DNA of 64,000 bases from Palsa-504 sp963787645 (GTDB lineage Bacteria > Actinomycetota > Actinomycetes > Streptosporangiales > Streptosporangiaceae). Shown in pieces: positions 16,029 through 25,353 of this stretch. Both the position numbers and the translations under genes were made by a program. The notes beneath the pieces were generated by a model. The model did no database searches. It saw only the letters and a program-made list of their open reading frames with translations, and had not been told where the DNA came from. Every line of letters starts with the position of its first letter. Position 1 is the first letter of the stretch. The stretch spans positions 744,001 through 808,000 of the forward strand of contig CAWBDS010000014.1 in the NCBI GenBank assembly GCA_963787645.1, in the 5' to 3' direction.

Positions 16029-17110
16029 GAAGTGCCTTCCTTCTCATGTTGGCTGGCCGGTGCCTGATCGGCCGAAGGAGTGACATGGGCCGTGGGCGCG
16101 GTGCGCCGGGAACGGGATTTCTGGTCGGGGCCCAGGAACGCGGAGATCAGCCGGAGCAGACCTCCCTGGATCCCATGGGGGAACACGAGCATGACGAGGA
16201 TGAGGACGACGCCGTAGGCGGCGATGGGAATGTTGGCACCGACCGTGCTGGACAGGCCGTGGCTGGTGGCCACGTCGGTGACGTAGGTCGGCACCAAGAT
16301 GATGACCAGGCTGCCCCACAGCGCGCCGGGCAGGCTGCCCAGGCCGCCGATCACCGCCGCGGTCAGCAGGGCGATGGAAATCGTGAGCGTGAAGTCGCCG
16401 GGCGCGACGGTCCCGGTGACGATGGCCAGCAGGGCACCGGCCAGCCCGGCGCACACCGCGCTCACCACGAAGGCGCGGACCCGCGCCGCGGCCACGTTGA
16501 TGCCGTCCAGCGCGGCGGCCACCTCGTCGTCGCGGACCGCGCGCCAGTTGCGGCCGATCCGGCTGTGGCCCAGGTTGCCCAGCAGGACCAGGACGATCAG
16601 CGCCACCAGCGTGCTGACCCAGGCCTGCCATCTGGTCAGCGGGAAGTTCACGCCGAGGAAGGACGGGGCGGTGAAGGTGACGTTCAGGCCCTGGTCACCG
16701 CCGAAAACGCTCTGGTAGGCCGTGCCCAGCGACGGGAGCGCGACGCCGAGCAGCAGGGTCGCGCCCGCCAGGTACGGGCCGTGCAGCCGGGCCGCGGCGA
16801 TGCCGACCACCGCGCCGACCACGGCCGTGGCCGCGGCCGCGATCACCAGTACCAGGTAGAAGGGCCAGTTGAGGTGGACCAGCAACAGCGCGGTGGTGTA
16901 CCCGCCGACGGCCATGAACGCGGCGTTGCCCAGCGAGATCTGGCCGCTGAGCCCGGTCAGCACGGTGAGCCCGGCGACCGCCGTGAACTCGATCGCGATC
17001 TCGGCGATCTGGTACTGGCGGAACGCGCCCAGCTTGATGGACAGGAACACGATGATCGCGGCCACGGCGATGGCCACGGCGAGCCTGCGCGGCAGCGTCC
17101 CCATGGTCAC
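16025..17110 (-). CDS. livM: Branched-chain amino acid ABC transporter permease LivM
   Basis: The protein has 361 residues with about nine membrane spans. Family signatures are GLSGQISLGNAAFMAVGGY near residues 50-70, GRNWRAVRDDEVAAALDGINV in the cytoplasmic coupling loop (ABC-ATPase contact), and AVIGGLGSLPGALWGS. A hydrophilic tail of about 40 residues ends it. Its start overlaps the livH stop (ATGA at 17107-17110). Confidence 0.9.
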   Translation of the reverse strand: MTMGTLPRRLAVAIAVAAIIVFLSIKLGAFRQYQIAEIAIEFTAVAGLTVLTGLSGQISLGNAAFMAVGGYTTALLLVHLNWPFYLVLVIAAAATAVVGAVVGIAAARLHGPYLAGATLLLGVALPSLGTAYQSVFGGDQGLNVTFTAPSFLGVNFPLTRWQAWVSTLVALIVLVLLGNLGHSRIGRNWRAVRDDEVAAALDGINVAAARVRAFVVSAVCAGLAGALLAIVTGTVAPGDFTLTISIALLTAAVIGGLGSLPGALWGSLVIILVPTYVTDVATSHGLSSTVGANIPIAAYGVVLILVMLVFPHGIQGGLLRLISAFLGPDQKSRSRRTAPTAHVTPSADQAPASQHEKEGTS

Positions 17111-17991
17111 ACCCGCCGCATCCGCGCCGTGGCGAACAGCCCGTTGGGCCGGATCATCAGCACCGCGACCAGGATGCCCAGGGCGACCAGCGAGGTCAGG
17201 TCGGAGTTCACGTAGCCGCCGACGTAGCTGAGCGCGATACCGAGCAGCAGCCCGCCGACCACCGCTCCCGCCGGGCTGTCCAGGCCGCCGATCACCGCCG
17301 CGGTGAAGCCGAGCACGAAGATCGCGTCCATGCTGTTCGGGTACAGGAACGTCGACGGCGAGACGAGCACGCCGGCCAGCGCGCCGAACAGGCCGGCCAG
17401 CGCCCAGCCGACGGTCAGCACCCGGGCGACCCGGATGCCCGACAGCCGGGCGACGGTCGCGTTGAACGCCGCGGCCCGCATGCGCAGCCCGGCGGTGGTG
17501 TACCGGAACGTCACGGCCAGGATCAACGTGGTGGCCAGGACGGCCACCGCGGTGAACACGTCGGCATGGGACACCCCGATTGGCGTGCCGCCGACCCGGA
17601 TTCCGGTGATGGAGAAGGCCGCCGGGAACGACCGGTACTGCCCGCCGAAGAAGATGCCGGCCAGGCCCTCGATCAAGATGAGCAGCCCGATGGTGACGAT
17701 CACCGAGTTCAGCTCCGGCTTGCCCACAGTGGGCCGGACCACGGCCACTTCGCTGGCCGCGCCGAGGATCAGGCCGGCCGCCAGCGCGATCACGAACCCG
17801 GCCCAGTACGAGTGGGTCTTGTAGATGACCTCGATGGCCACGTAGGTGGTGAGCATGGCCATGCCGCCCTGCGCGAAGTTCAGCAGCCGGGTGCCGCGCC
17901 AGATCAGCACCAGGGACAACGCGATCGCAGCGTAGATCATCCCGAAGACGATCCCGCTGAGGGTGAACTGGAGGAACTCGACCACTGGCAA
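17107..17991 (-). CDS. livH: Branched-chain amino acid ABC transporter permease LivH
   Basis: The protein has 294 residues with about eight membrane spans. Typical LivH patterns: FTLSGIVFGMIYAAIALSL at the N terminus, GTRLLNFAQGGMAML, a coupling helix with RAAAFNATVARLSGI, and AVIGGLDSPAGAVVGGLLLG. It forms the translocation channel with LivM. It lies 16 nt downstream of livF. Confidence 0.9.
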   Translation of the reverse strand: MPVVEFLQFTLSGIVFGMIYAAIALSLVLIWRGTRLLNFAQGGMAMLTTYVAIEVIYKTHSYWAGFVIALAAGLILGAASEVAVVRPTVGKPELNSVIVTIGLLILIEGLAGIFFGGQYRSFPAAFSITGIRVGGTPIGVSHADVFTAVAVLATTLILAVTFRYTTAGLRMRAAAFNATVARLSGIRVARVLTVGWALAGLFGALAGVLVSPSTFLYPNSMDAIFVLGFTAAVIGGLDSPAGAVVGGLLLGIALSYVGGYVNSDLTSLVALGILVAVLMIRPNGLFATARMRRV

Positions 17992-18007
17992 TACTCCCTG
18001 CGTATCC

Positions 18008-18766
18008 CTAGAACCCGAGGTAGTGGTGGCGTAGCGCGACGTCGGCGGCCAAGGTCGCGGCCTCGGCCTCGGCGACCACCCGGCCCAGGTTGAGCACCAC
18101 GCCGTGGTCGGCGATGGCCAGTGCGCTGCGTGCGTTCTGCTCGACCAGCACGATGGTCAGCCCGCGCTCCCGGCTGAGCCGGACCACCAGGTCCATGACC
18201 TGGGCCATGATCCGCGGCGCGAGGCCCAGGGACGGCTCATCGAGCAGCAGCACCCGCGGCCGGGCCAGCAGGGCCCGGGCGATCACCAGCATCTGCCGCT
18301 CGCCACCGGACAGTGTGGAGGCCAGCTTGCGCCGCCGGTCGGCCAGCGGCTTGAATCGGTCGAACTCTTCCTCCATCGCGGCGGCGCGAGCCGCCCGGTT
18401 TCCCCGCCAGGACATCATGCCGATCCGCAGGTTCTCCTCCACGGTGAGCTCCGGGATCACGCCCTGCCCCTCGGGCACGTGGGCGATGCCGGCCCGGACG
18501 ATCTGCTCCGGACTGCGGCCCGCCACGTTGTGGTCGGCGAGCAGGACCTGGCCGCGGCGCGGTTTGATCATGCCGCTCACCGCGCGCAGCAGCGTCGTCT
18601 TGCCCGCTCCGTTCGCGCCGAGCACGGCGGTGATACCCCCGGCGCGCGCGCTGACCGTGACCCCGTCCAGCGCGGTGACCTCGCCATAGCCCGCGACCAG
18701 CCCGTCCACCAGCAGCGAGGCTGAGTGGCCGTTCGCCTCGGCGGGCGCGGTCGCCTCGGCGCTCAC
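18008..18766 (-). CDS. livF: Branched-chain amino acid ABC transporter ATP-binding protein LivF
   Basis: The protein has 252 residues. Walker A GANGAGKTTLLRA, signature LSGGERQMLVIARALLARP, Walker B VLLLDEPSLGLAP and the H-loop-region ending seen in LivF are intact. The short form with VPEGQGVIPELTVEENL is characteristic of LivF. The ATG overlaps the livG stop (ATGA at 18763-18766). Confidence 0.9.
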   Translation of the reverse strand: MSAEATAPAEANGHSASLLVDGLVAGYGEVTALDGVTVSARAGGITAVLGANGAGKTTLLRAVSGMIKPRRGQVLLADHNVAGRSPEQIVRAGIAHVPEGQGVIPELTVEENLRIGMMSWRGNRAARAAAMEEEFDRFKPLADRRRKLASTLSGGERQMLVIARALLARPRVLLLDEPSLGLAPRIMAQVMDLVVRLSRERGLTIVLVEQNARSALAIADHGVVLNLGRVVAEAEAATLAADVALRHHYLGF

Positions 18767-19548
18767 GCGGCCGGCCCTCCGCTCGTGTCGGCGGTGCCCA
18801 GGTAGGCCGCGGTCACCGCCGGGTTGTCCTGAACCTCCCGTGGCGAGCCGGTGGCGATGACCTTGCCGAAGTCGAGCACCACGATCGAATCGCAGACCGA
18901 CATCATCAGGTCCATGTGATGCTCGACCACCACCAACGATCCCTCCGTGGCCAGGTCGCGGATGAGCGCGCCGAGTTCGGTCAGTTCGACTTCGCTCAGG
19001 CCGCTCGCGGGCTCATCGAGCAGGATCAGCCCGGGTTTGGCCACCAGTGCGCGGGCCAGCGCGACCTTCTTGCGCATGCCATAGGACAGTTCCGGGGGCC
19101 GCGTGTTCGCCACGTCGGCGGCGCCGACCCGGTCCAGTGCTTCGCGGGCCATGTCGCGCAGCATCCGCTCTTCGCGGCTGGCCCGCGGCAGGCTCAGCAG
19201 CGCGGACCAGAAGCCGGCCTTGGCCCGGCAGGTCGCGCCGACCATGACGTTCTCCAGCGCGGTCAGCCCGTTGTACAGGCCGACGCCCTGCAGGGTCCGC
19301 GCCACGCCTAGCGAGGCGAGCTGATGCGGCCGGGGTTGGTGCCGTTGGCCGGCGACGAACACCTCGCCGTCGTCTGGCCGGATGAAGCCGCACAAGACGT
19401 TCAGCAGCGTGGTCTTGCCCGCGCCGTTCGGCCCGATGATGCCCGTGACATGCTGAGGCGGGACCGCGAGGGACACGGCGTCCAGCGCGGTCAGGCCGCC
19501 GAAGCGTACCGACACGCTCCTGACCTCCAGCACTGAACCCGGATTCAT
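18763..19548 (-). CDS. livG: Branched-chain amino acid ABC transporter ATP-binding protein LivG
   Basis: The protein has 261 residues and is the first gene of the leftward liv operon. Walker A GPNGAGKTTLLNVL, Q-loop region with GVARTLQGVGLYNGLTALENV, Walker B LILLDEPASGLSEVE and the H-loop VVEHHMDLMMSVCD are present. The signature loop reads LSYGMRKKVALARAL, a normal LivG variant. ATG 19548 is preceded by AGGAC, with an inverted repeat about 40 nt upstream. Confidence 0.9.
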   Translation of the reverse strand: MNPGSVLEVRSVSVRFGGLTALDAVSLAVPPQHVTGIIGPNGAGKTTLLNVLCGFIRPDDGEVFVAGQRHQPRPHQLASLGVARTLQGVGLYNGLTALENVMVGATCRAKAGFWSALLSLPRASREERMLRDMAREALDRVGAADVANTRPPELSYGMRKKVALARALVAKPGLILLDEPASGLSEVELTELGALIRDLATEGSLVVVEHHMDLMMSVCDSIVVLDFGKVIATGSPREVQDNPAVTAAYLGTADTSGGPAA

Positions 19549-19589
19549 CAGTCTTTGTCCTAGTTACCAAAGGCGGGATGTTACGGCAA

Positions 19590-19603
19590 TGAATCCTCAT
19601 TCA
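19590..19603 (-). promoter_or_regulatory. Candidate TetR operator upstream of the liv operon
   Basis: TGAAT-CCTC-ATTCA is an inverted repeat lying 42-55 nt before livG. On the minus strand it overlaps a possible -35 (TTGAAT) that precedes a TAACAT -10-like hexamer by 15 bp. The TetR gene at the end of the operon is a plausible binder. Confidence 0.35.
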
Positions 19604-19699
19604 AGGCTGGTGGCGGAAAACGGGCAAGACCCGTACGGAGTTTGGTGCCGATTCGTGACTGAGCCGAAATCCGCTGCCCCCGGCTAGGCTGAATGGATC

Positions 19700-22210
19700 A
19701 TGCTCACACCGGGTGCGCTGACCTATGGCGAGGCACGCGAGCGCGCCCGGCTGCTCGATGTCCTCGGATACCACGTCGATCTTGACCTCAGCGGCGACGA
19801 GGACACGTTCGGCTCGGCCACCCTGGTCCGGTTCGGTTGCCGGGAGGCCGGGGCGTCCAGCTTCATCGAGCTGCGCCCCGCTCGGCTGCGCCGGGCCGTG
19901 CTCAACGGCCAGGAGCTGGATCCCGGCACCTGCCAGGGCAACCGGCTCCCGCTGCCTGGCCTGCGGGAGGCCAACGAGCTCAGGGTCGAAGCCGACATGG
20001 CCTACTCCCGCACCGGCACGGGCCTGCACCGTTTCACCGACACCGCCGATGGCCAGACCTACCTCGCGTTGCACGCGGGACTGGATAACGCCCAGCGGGT
20101 ATTCGCCGCTTTCGATCAGCCGGACCTGAAGGCGGTCATCGCCGCCACGGTCCTAGTGCCGGACTCATGGACCGTGCTCGGCAACGGCGTGGCCCGGGCC
20201 GCCGGGACGGCCGGGACCCCGGGCTGCCTGCGCTGGGAACTGGCCGCCACCCCGCCCATCTCCAGTTACCTGTTCACGCTGGTCGCCGGGCCCTACTACA
20301 GCGTGCGCGAAGAGCATCGCGGGATCCCGTTCGGCCTGCACGCCCGGCGGTCACTGGCCCAGGCCCTGGACCGCGACGCGGTGGAGATCCTGGCCATCAC
20401 CCGGGCCTGCTTCGATCGCTACCTGGAGATCTTCGCCGAGCCCTACCCGTATGACTCCTACGACCAGGCGTTCGTCCCCGAACTGGAAGCCGGGGCGGTG
20501 GAGAATCCGGGCTGCATCACATTCCGGGATGAGTTCCTGTTCCCGTCCTCGGTCACCCAGGCCGAACGCCAACTGCGCGGGATGGTCATCGCCCACGAGA
20601 TGGCGCACATGTGGTTCGGCGACCTGGTCACCATGGCCTGGTGGAACGATGTCTGGCTCAGCGAGTCCTTCGCCACCTACATGGGCTTTCAGGTGCTCTC
20701 CGAAGCCACCGCCTTCAGCGGCAGCTGGACCGACTTCGCGCTGGCCCGCAAGCCACTCGGCTACGACGCCGATCAGCGGCCCTCCACCCACCCGGTCGCG
20801 CCCGGGCCCGACGAAGTGCCCGACACCGACGTCGCCCGGTCCAGCTACGACGACATCTCCTACCTCAAGGGCGCCTCCGCGCTGCGCCAGCTGGTGGCCT
20901 GGACCGGCTGGCCGGCCTTCGTGGCCGGGATCAACGACTACCTGGCCCGGTACCGGTTCGCCAGCGCTACGCTGGATGACCTGCTCGACTGCCTGGCCCG
21001 CGCGTCCGGCGCCGACGTGCACGACTGGGCCGGGCGCTGGCTGCGTACGTCGGGAGTGGACACCCTGGCTTCTTCCGGAGCGGGAACCCTCACCCATACC
21101 GGGAGCAGGCCGCACCAGGTTTGGCTCGGCGTATACGACCAAGCGCCCGGCGAGTTGATCCCGCGGGTAAGCCTCCCGGTCAGCGTGGGAGCCGACTCGG
21201 GCCTTCTCACGTTGCCCGCCGAGGCCGCCGACCCGCCGCCCGCCCTGCTGCTGCCGAACGACGGCGACGTCAGCTACGCCAAGGTGCGTCTGGACCCCCG
21301 TTCCTGGACCGCCCTGGCCTCGGGACTCGGACGTCTGCCCGATCCGATCAGCCGGGCCGTGGCCTGGAACGCCGTGCGCGACCTGGTCCGCGACGCGGAG
21401 CTGCCCGCGCAGGACTATCTCGACCTGGCGGCCCGGCACCTGCCCGCCGAGACCGAGACCGCGATCGCCGGCCCGGTACTGAGCTTCGCCCGCTGGACCA
21501 TCGCCGACCAGTACCTGGCCCGCCCGCAGCGCCCAGCCGCGCTGGCCAGTCTGTCCGAGCTGTGCAAGGCGCTGATGAGCCAGCCTGCCGGACCCGATAT
21601 GAGGCTGCTGGCTGGACGTGGCCTGATCGATAGCGCCTCCAGTCCGGCCGAGATCGCGGTCCTGCGGTCCTGGCTGAAGGCTAAGCACTGGCCCGCCAGC
21701 CAGGACCTGGACTCGCGCCTGCGCTGGCAGATCATGCTGCGCCTGACCGTCCTCGGGGCGGTCGGCCGGGCCGAGATCGACGCCGAAGCTGACTGGGACA
21801 CCACCGCCGCCGGCCAGCAGAGCGCGGTCCGCTGCCGCGCCGCGCTGCCCGAGCCAGAAGCCAAGCGAGCCGCGTGGGCCCAGATGTTCGGCCCGGACCC
21901 GGCCGGTGAGCTGTCCAGTTACGCGCTAGTCGCGACGGCCGAAGGCTTCTGGCAGGCCGACCAGGCGGACCTGGTCGGCGCCTACCTCCCGCGCTACTTC
22001 CCGGGCCTGGCCGACGTGGCGGTCACCCGCCCGGACGCAGCCCGCGCTCTGGCCCGGCACGGCTTCCCGCAGCACGTCGTGACCGCCGAGACCCTGCGAG
22101 CGGGCGAAGAGTGCCTGGCCAGTGCCGCCCTCCCGGCCTCCCTGCACAGGCTCGTAGCCGACCGCCTCGACGACCTGCACCGCGCCCTAGCGGTCCGCTC
22201 AGCCCCCTAG
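19700..22210 (+). CDS. pepN: Aminopeptidase N, M1 family
   Basis: The protein has 836 residues, close to the actinobacterial PepN length. The substrate-binding motif GAVENPG (the family's GxMEN region) and the zinc site HEMAHMWFGDLV with the downstream glutamate in WLSESFATYMG lie near residues 270-322. An ERAP1-like helical C-terminal domain follows. The enzyme removes N-terminal amino acids from peptides in the cytoplasm. TAGGCT at 19685-19690, the classic actinobacterial -10, lies 9 nt before the ATG, giving an almost leaderless message. It faces the amidohydrolase across a strong inverted-repeat spacer. Confidence 0.93.
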   Translation: MLTPGALTYGEARERARLLDVLGYHVDLDLSGDEDTFGSATLVRFGCREAGASSFIELRPARLRRAVLNGQELDPGTCQGNRLPLPGLREANELRVEADMAYSRTGTGLHRFTDTADGQTYLALHAGLDNAQRVFAAFDQPDLKAVIAATVLVPDSWTVLGNGVARAAGTAGTPGCLRWELAATPPISSYLFTLVAGPYYSVREEHRGIPFGLHARRSLAQALDRDAVEILAITRACFDRYLEIFAEPYPYDSYDQAFVPELEAGAVENPGCITFRDEFLFPSSVTQAERQLRGMVIAHEMAHMWFGDLVTMAWWNDVWLSESFATYMGFQVLSEATAFSGSWTDFALARKPLGYDADQRPSTHPVAPGPDEVPDTDVARSSYDDISYLKGASALRQLVAWTGWPAFVAGINDYLARYRFASATLDDLLDCLARASGADVHDWAGRWLRTSGVDTLASSGAGTLTHTGSRPHQVWLGVYDQAPGELIPRVSLPVSVGADSGLLTLPAEAADPPPALLLPNDGDVSYAKVRLDPRSWTALASGLGRLPDPISRAVAWNAVRDLVRDAELPAQDYLDLAARHLPAETETAIAGPVLSFARWTIADQYLARPQRPAALASLSELCKALMSQPAGPDMRLLAGRGLIDSASSPAEIAVLRSWLKAKHWPASQDLDSRLRWQIMLRLTVLGAVGRAEIDAEADWDTTAAGQQSAVRCRAALPEPEAKRAAWAQMFGPDPAGELSSYALVATAEGFWQADQADLVGAYLPRYFPGLADVAVTRPDAARALARHGFPQHVVTAETLRAGEECLASAALPASLHRLVADRLDDLHRALAVRSAP

Positions 22211-22300
22211 ACGCGAGCGCATCAACTGGCAATCGCTGCCCGTGGCGGCCCGATTGGCCATCGAAGCGACGCTGAACTTGTGCGCCCCGGTTCGCGCAAG

Positions 22301-22356
22301 GTGGTGGATCCCGGGGTTCACCACACTAGAGCGTGGTGAACCCCGGGTATCACCAC
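22301..22356. terminator. Nested inverted repeats between convergent pepN and amidohydrolase genes
   Basis: CCCGGGGTTCACCAC (22310-22324) and its exact complement (22333-22347) form a 15-bp stem with an 8-nt loop. The two 24-nt halves (22301-22324 and 22333-22356) are each quasi-palindromic (GTGGTG..CACCAC), so two alternative smaller hairpins compete with the large one. The position between convergent genes fits a bidirectional terminator without a T-run. The rest of 22211-22390 shows nothing else. Confidence 0.65.
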
Positions 22357-22390
22357 GCTAGGGCTGCGGGGCCGGAGTCTCGCCTGCGTC

Positions 22391-23272
22391 CTATGCGAGG
22401 CCGAGCAGGCGGGCGGCGTTGTGCTTGAGGATCTTGGGCCGAACCTCCGGCTTGATGTCGAGCTGCTCGAAGTCACTCAGCCAGCGTTCCGGGGTGAGCA
22501 GCGGATAGTCGGTGCCGAACAGCACCTTGTCCTGCAGGAAGGAACCGGCCGCGCGGACCAGCTGCGGCGGGAAGTACTTCGGGGACCAGCCGGACAGGTC
22601 GATGTAGACGTTGGCCTTGTGGGTGGCGATGGAGATCGCCTCGTCCTGCCAGGGCACCGACGGGTGAGCCAGGATCACGGTCATGCCGGGGAAGTCGGCG
22701 GCCACGTCGTCCAGGAGCATCGGGTCGGACAGCCGCAGCCTGATCCCGCGGCCGCCGGGCAGGCCCGCGCCGATGCCGGTCTGGCCGGTGTGGAAGACGG
22801 CGGGCAGGCCTGCCTCCTCGATGACCTCGTACAGCGGGTAGTAGCGCTGGTCATCCGGCGAGAAGCCCTGCAGGCTCGGGTGGAACTTGAACCCGCGGAC
22901 GCTGTGCTCGCTGATCAGGTGCTGCGCCCGCCGGACCGCCGCCTGGCCGGTCTGCGGATCCACCGAGCCGAACGGGATCAGCACGTCCGGATGGGCCACG
23001 GCCCGGTCGGCGATCTCCTCGCTGGACAGCCCTTGGTGACCGGTGGCGGTCCCGGCGTCCACGGTGAACACCACGGCGGCCAGCTGACGCTGCCGGTAGT
23101 ACTCCGCGATCTGCTCCACCGTGGGGGCCCGGTCGCCAGTGGCCTTGAAGTACTTTGCCGACGCCTCGAGCAGCTGGCCGTCGAGGGAGAACCGCCCGTG
23201 CCCGTCCGACTCGACGTGGACGTGCATGTCGATTCCCAGCAGGGCGGAAACGTCCAGGCCTGTCATTCGCAC
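22391..23272 (-). CDS. Amidohydrolase family protein (ACMSD-like TIM barrel)
   Basis: The protein has 293 residues. The metal-binding pattern of the Amidohydro_2 clan is seen: DMHVHV at residues 15-20, GFKFHPSLQGF, AVFHTGQTG, VILAHPSVPW and FGTDYPLLTPE with the terminal aspartate. Relatives decarboxylate or hydrolyse aromatic or lactone compounds; the substrate is unknown. GTG 23272 or ATG 23266 may be the start; a TATAAG hexamer lies 8 nt before the ATG, favouring a leaderless ATG. It is divergent, by 47 bp, from acetoacetyl-CoA synthetase. Confidence 0.8.
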   Translation of the reverse strand: MRMTGLDVSALLGIDMHVHVESDGHGRFSLDGQLLEASAKYFKATGDRAPTVEQIAEYYRQRQLAAVVFTVDAGTATGHQGLSSEEIADRAVAHPDVLIPFGSVDPQTGQAAVRRAQHLISEHSVRGFKFHPSLQGFSPDDQRYYPLYEVIEEAGLPAVFHTGQTGIGAGLPGGRGIRLRLSDPMLLDDVAADFPGMTVILAHPSVPWQDEAISIATHKANVYIDLSGWSPKYFPPQLVRAAGSFLQDKVLFGTDYPLLTPERWLSDFEQLDIKPEVRPKILKHNAARLLGLA

Positions 23273-23319
23273 ACCTTATACATTGCCGGGTCCGGCCTCG
23301 CTGTGGCAGCGTCTGCGAT

Positions 23320-25344
23320 GTGGAGGCGCTAGGCCGAGGGGTTCATGTTCGCGAGGGCGATCTGCTGTGGACGCCGGGTCCGGACCGAGTGGACCGCGCC
23401 AACGTGACCGCGTTCACCCGCTGGCTCGATCGCGAGCGCGGCCGTCATGTCGACGGCTACCAGGAGCTGTGGCACTGGTCGGTGACCGATCTGGACGGCT
23501 TCTGGCAGGCGGTCTGGGACTACTGCGGGATCGAGGCCTCGGCGCCGCCCACGGCGGTCCTGGGGGCCAGGACCATGCCTGGTGCCGACTGGTTTCCCGG
23601 CGCGCGGCTGAACTACGCCCAGCACGTGCTGCGGAACGAGCGGCCCGGCCAGGACGCGCTTTACTACCAGTCGGAGACCACGCCGCTGGCCGGCCTGGCC
23701 TGGCCCGAGCTCGCCAACAGCGTCCGCGTCCTGGCCACCCAGCTGCGCGGCCTGGGCGTCGGGCCGGGCGACCGGGTCGCCTCCTGCATGCCGAACATCC
23801 CGCCGACCGCGATCGCGATGCTGGCCGCCACCGCCATCGGCGCCATCTGGACCAGCTGCTCGCCCGACTTCGGCGGCCGCGGGATCAGCGACCGGTTCGG
23901 CCAGCTGGCACCCACGGTCCTGTTCTGCGTGGACAGTTACCGCTACGGCGGCCGGGACTTCGACCGGAATCCGGAGATGCAGCAGGTCATCGCGAGCCTG
24001 CCCAGCGTCGAGCAGGTCATCTGGGTGCCCGGGCCGCTGGCTGCCCCGATCGTGGCGGATTCCGGCGGACCGGCCGTGCGCGGCTGGGCCGAGCTGATGG
24101 ATCATCCGCCGGTATCGGCCGCCGGGTTCGGGTTCGAGCAGGTGCCGTTCAGCCACCCGCTGTGGATCTTGTTCTCCTCCGGGACCACCGGGCTGCCTAA
24201 GGCGATCACCCACAGCCACGGCGGAATCCTCATCGAGCAGCTGAAGCTGCAGACCTTCAACATGGACCTGCGCTCGGGCGACCGGATGTTCTTCTACACC
24301 ACGGCCGGCTGGATGATGTGGAACTTCCTGGTCAGCTCGCTGCTGCTGGGCGTGCGGCCGCTGCTGTACGACGGCCACCCCGGCTACCCGCGCCCGGACG
24401 TGCTGTGGGAGATGGCCGAGGCGGCGGGCGTGACGTTCTTCGGAGCCAGTCCCGCCTACGTCGACCTGCTGGCCAAGGCGGGCCTGGTGCCGGGCCAGCA
24501 GTACGACCTGTCCGCGCTGGGCGGCATCATGCTGGCCGGCTCCCCCGTATCCCCCGAGTGCGGCGCCTGGTTCTACCGCAACGTCAAGCGCGATCTGTGG
24601 CTGCACGCGGGCAGCGGCGGTACCGACGTGTGCAGCGGGTTCACCGGCGGGGCGCCCACCTTGCCGGTGTACGCCGGGGAACATCAGGCGCGCAACCTGG
24701 GCGTGGCCGCGTACGCGTTTGACGCGGACGGTCGGCCGGTCACCGGCCAGGTGGGCGAGATGGTGATCACCGAGCCCATGCCGTCGATGCCGGTCCGGAT
24801 GTGGAACGACGACGACGGGCGGCTGTACCGGCAGACGTACTTCGCCGACTTTCCCGGTATCTGGCGGCAAGGAGACTTCTTCAAGGTCAACGAGCGGGGC
24901 GGCTGCTTCGTGCTCGGCCGCAGCGACGCCACCTTGAACCGGTACGGGATCCGGATCGGTACCGCCGAGGTCTACGCCGCGCTGGAGTCGGTGCCGCAGA
25001 TCACCGGCGCGCTCATCGTCAACCTCGACCTGCCGGGTGGCGGGTTCTTCATGCCGTTGTTCGTCACGCTGGATGACAGGGCCGTCCTGGACGACACGCT
25101 GCGCGGCACGATCACCGACCGGCTCCGCGGGCAGTACACCGCTCGGCACGTGCCTGACCGGATCATCCAGGTCCCGGCCATCCCGGTCACCCTGACCGGC
25201 AAGAAGATGGAGGTTCCGGTGCGCAAGATCCTGCTCGGCGCGCCGCCAGATCACGCGGCCAACCGCAGCGCGATGGCTAACCCGGCCGCGCTGGACGTGT
25301 TCGCCGAGTACGCCCGCACCCAGCAGGATTATCCGCTGAGCTGA
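23320..25344 (+). CDS. Acetoacetyl-CoA synthetase
   Basis: The protein has 674 residues. The N-terminal domain of acetoacetate-CoA ligases (ELWHWSVTDLDGFWQAVWDY, GADWFPGARLNYAQ) precedes the AMP-binding core: phosphate loop LFSSGTTGLPKAITHSHGG near residue 283, then TTAGWMMWN, and the C-terminal lysine motif LTGKKMEVPVRKIL. It activates acetoacetate to acetoacetyl-CoA with ATP, feeding ketone-body or polyhydroxyalkanoate and isoprenoid metabolism. GTG 23320 gives the family N terminus; the longer upstream open frame is not conserved-looking. Confidence 0.9.
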   Translation: MEALGRGVHVREGDLLWTPGPDRVDRANVTAFTRWLDRERGRHVDGYQELWHWSVTDLDGFWQAVWDYCGIEASAPPTAVLGARTMPGADWFPGARLNYAQHVLRNERPGQDALYYQSETTPLAGLAWPELANSVRVLATQLRGLGVGPGDRVASCMPNIPPTAIAMLAATAIGAIWTSCSPDFGGRGISDRFGQLAPTVLFCVDSYRYGGRDFDRNPEMQQVIASLPSVEQVIWVPGPLAAPIVADSGGPAVRGWAELMDHPPVSAAGFGFEQVPFSHPLWILFSSGTTGLPKAITHSHGGILIEQLKLQTFNMDLRSGDRMFFYTTAGWMMWNFLVSSLLLGVRPLLYDGHPGYPRPDVLWEMAEAAGVTFFGASPAYVDLLAKAGLVPGQQYDLSALGGIMLAGSPVSPECGAWFYRNVKRDLWLHAGSGGTDVCSGFTGGAPTLPVYAGEHQARNLGVAAYAFDADGRPVTGQVGEMVITEPMPSMPVRMWNDDDGRLYRQTYFADFPGIWRQGDFFKVNERGGCFVLGRSDATLNRYGIRIGTAEVYAALESVPQITGALIVNLDLPGGGFFMPLFVTLDDRAVLDDTLRGTITDRLRGQYTARHVPDRIIQVPAIPVTLTGKKMEVPVRKILLGAPPDHAANRSAMANPAALDVFAEYARTQQDYPLS

Positions 25345-25353
25345 CCGGCCGGG

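Noticed and set aside
23329..25254. Long minus-strand open frame opposite acetoacetyl-CoA synthetase
   Set aside because: High-GC shadow frame; low-complexity Arg/Gly/Gln translation without any domain, opposite a clear enzyme gene.
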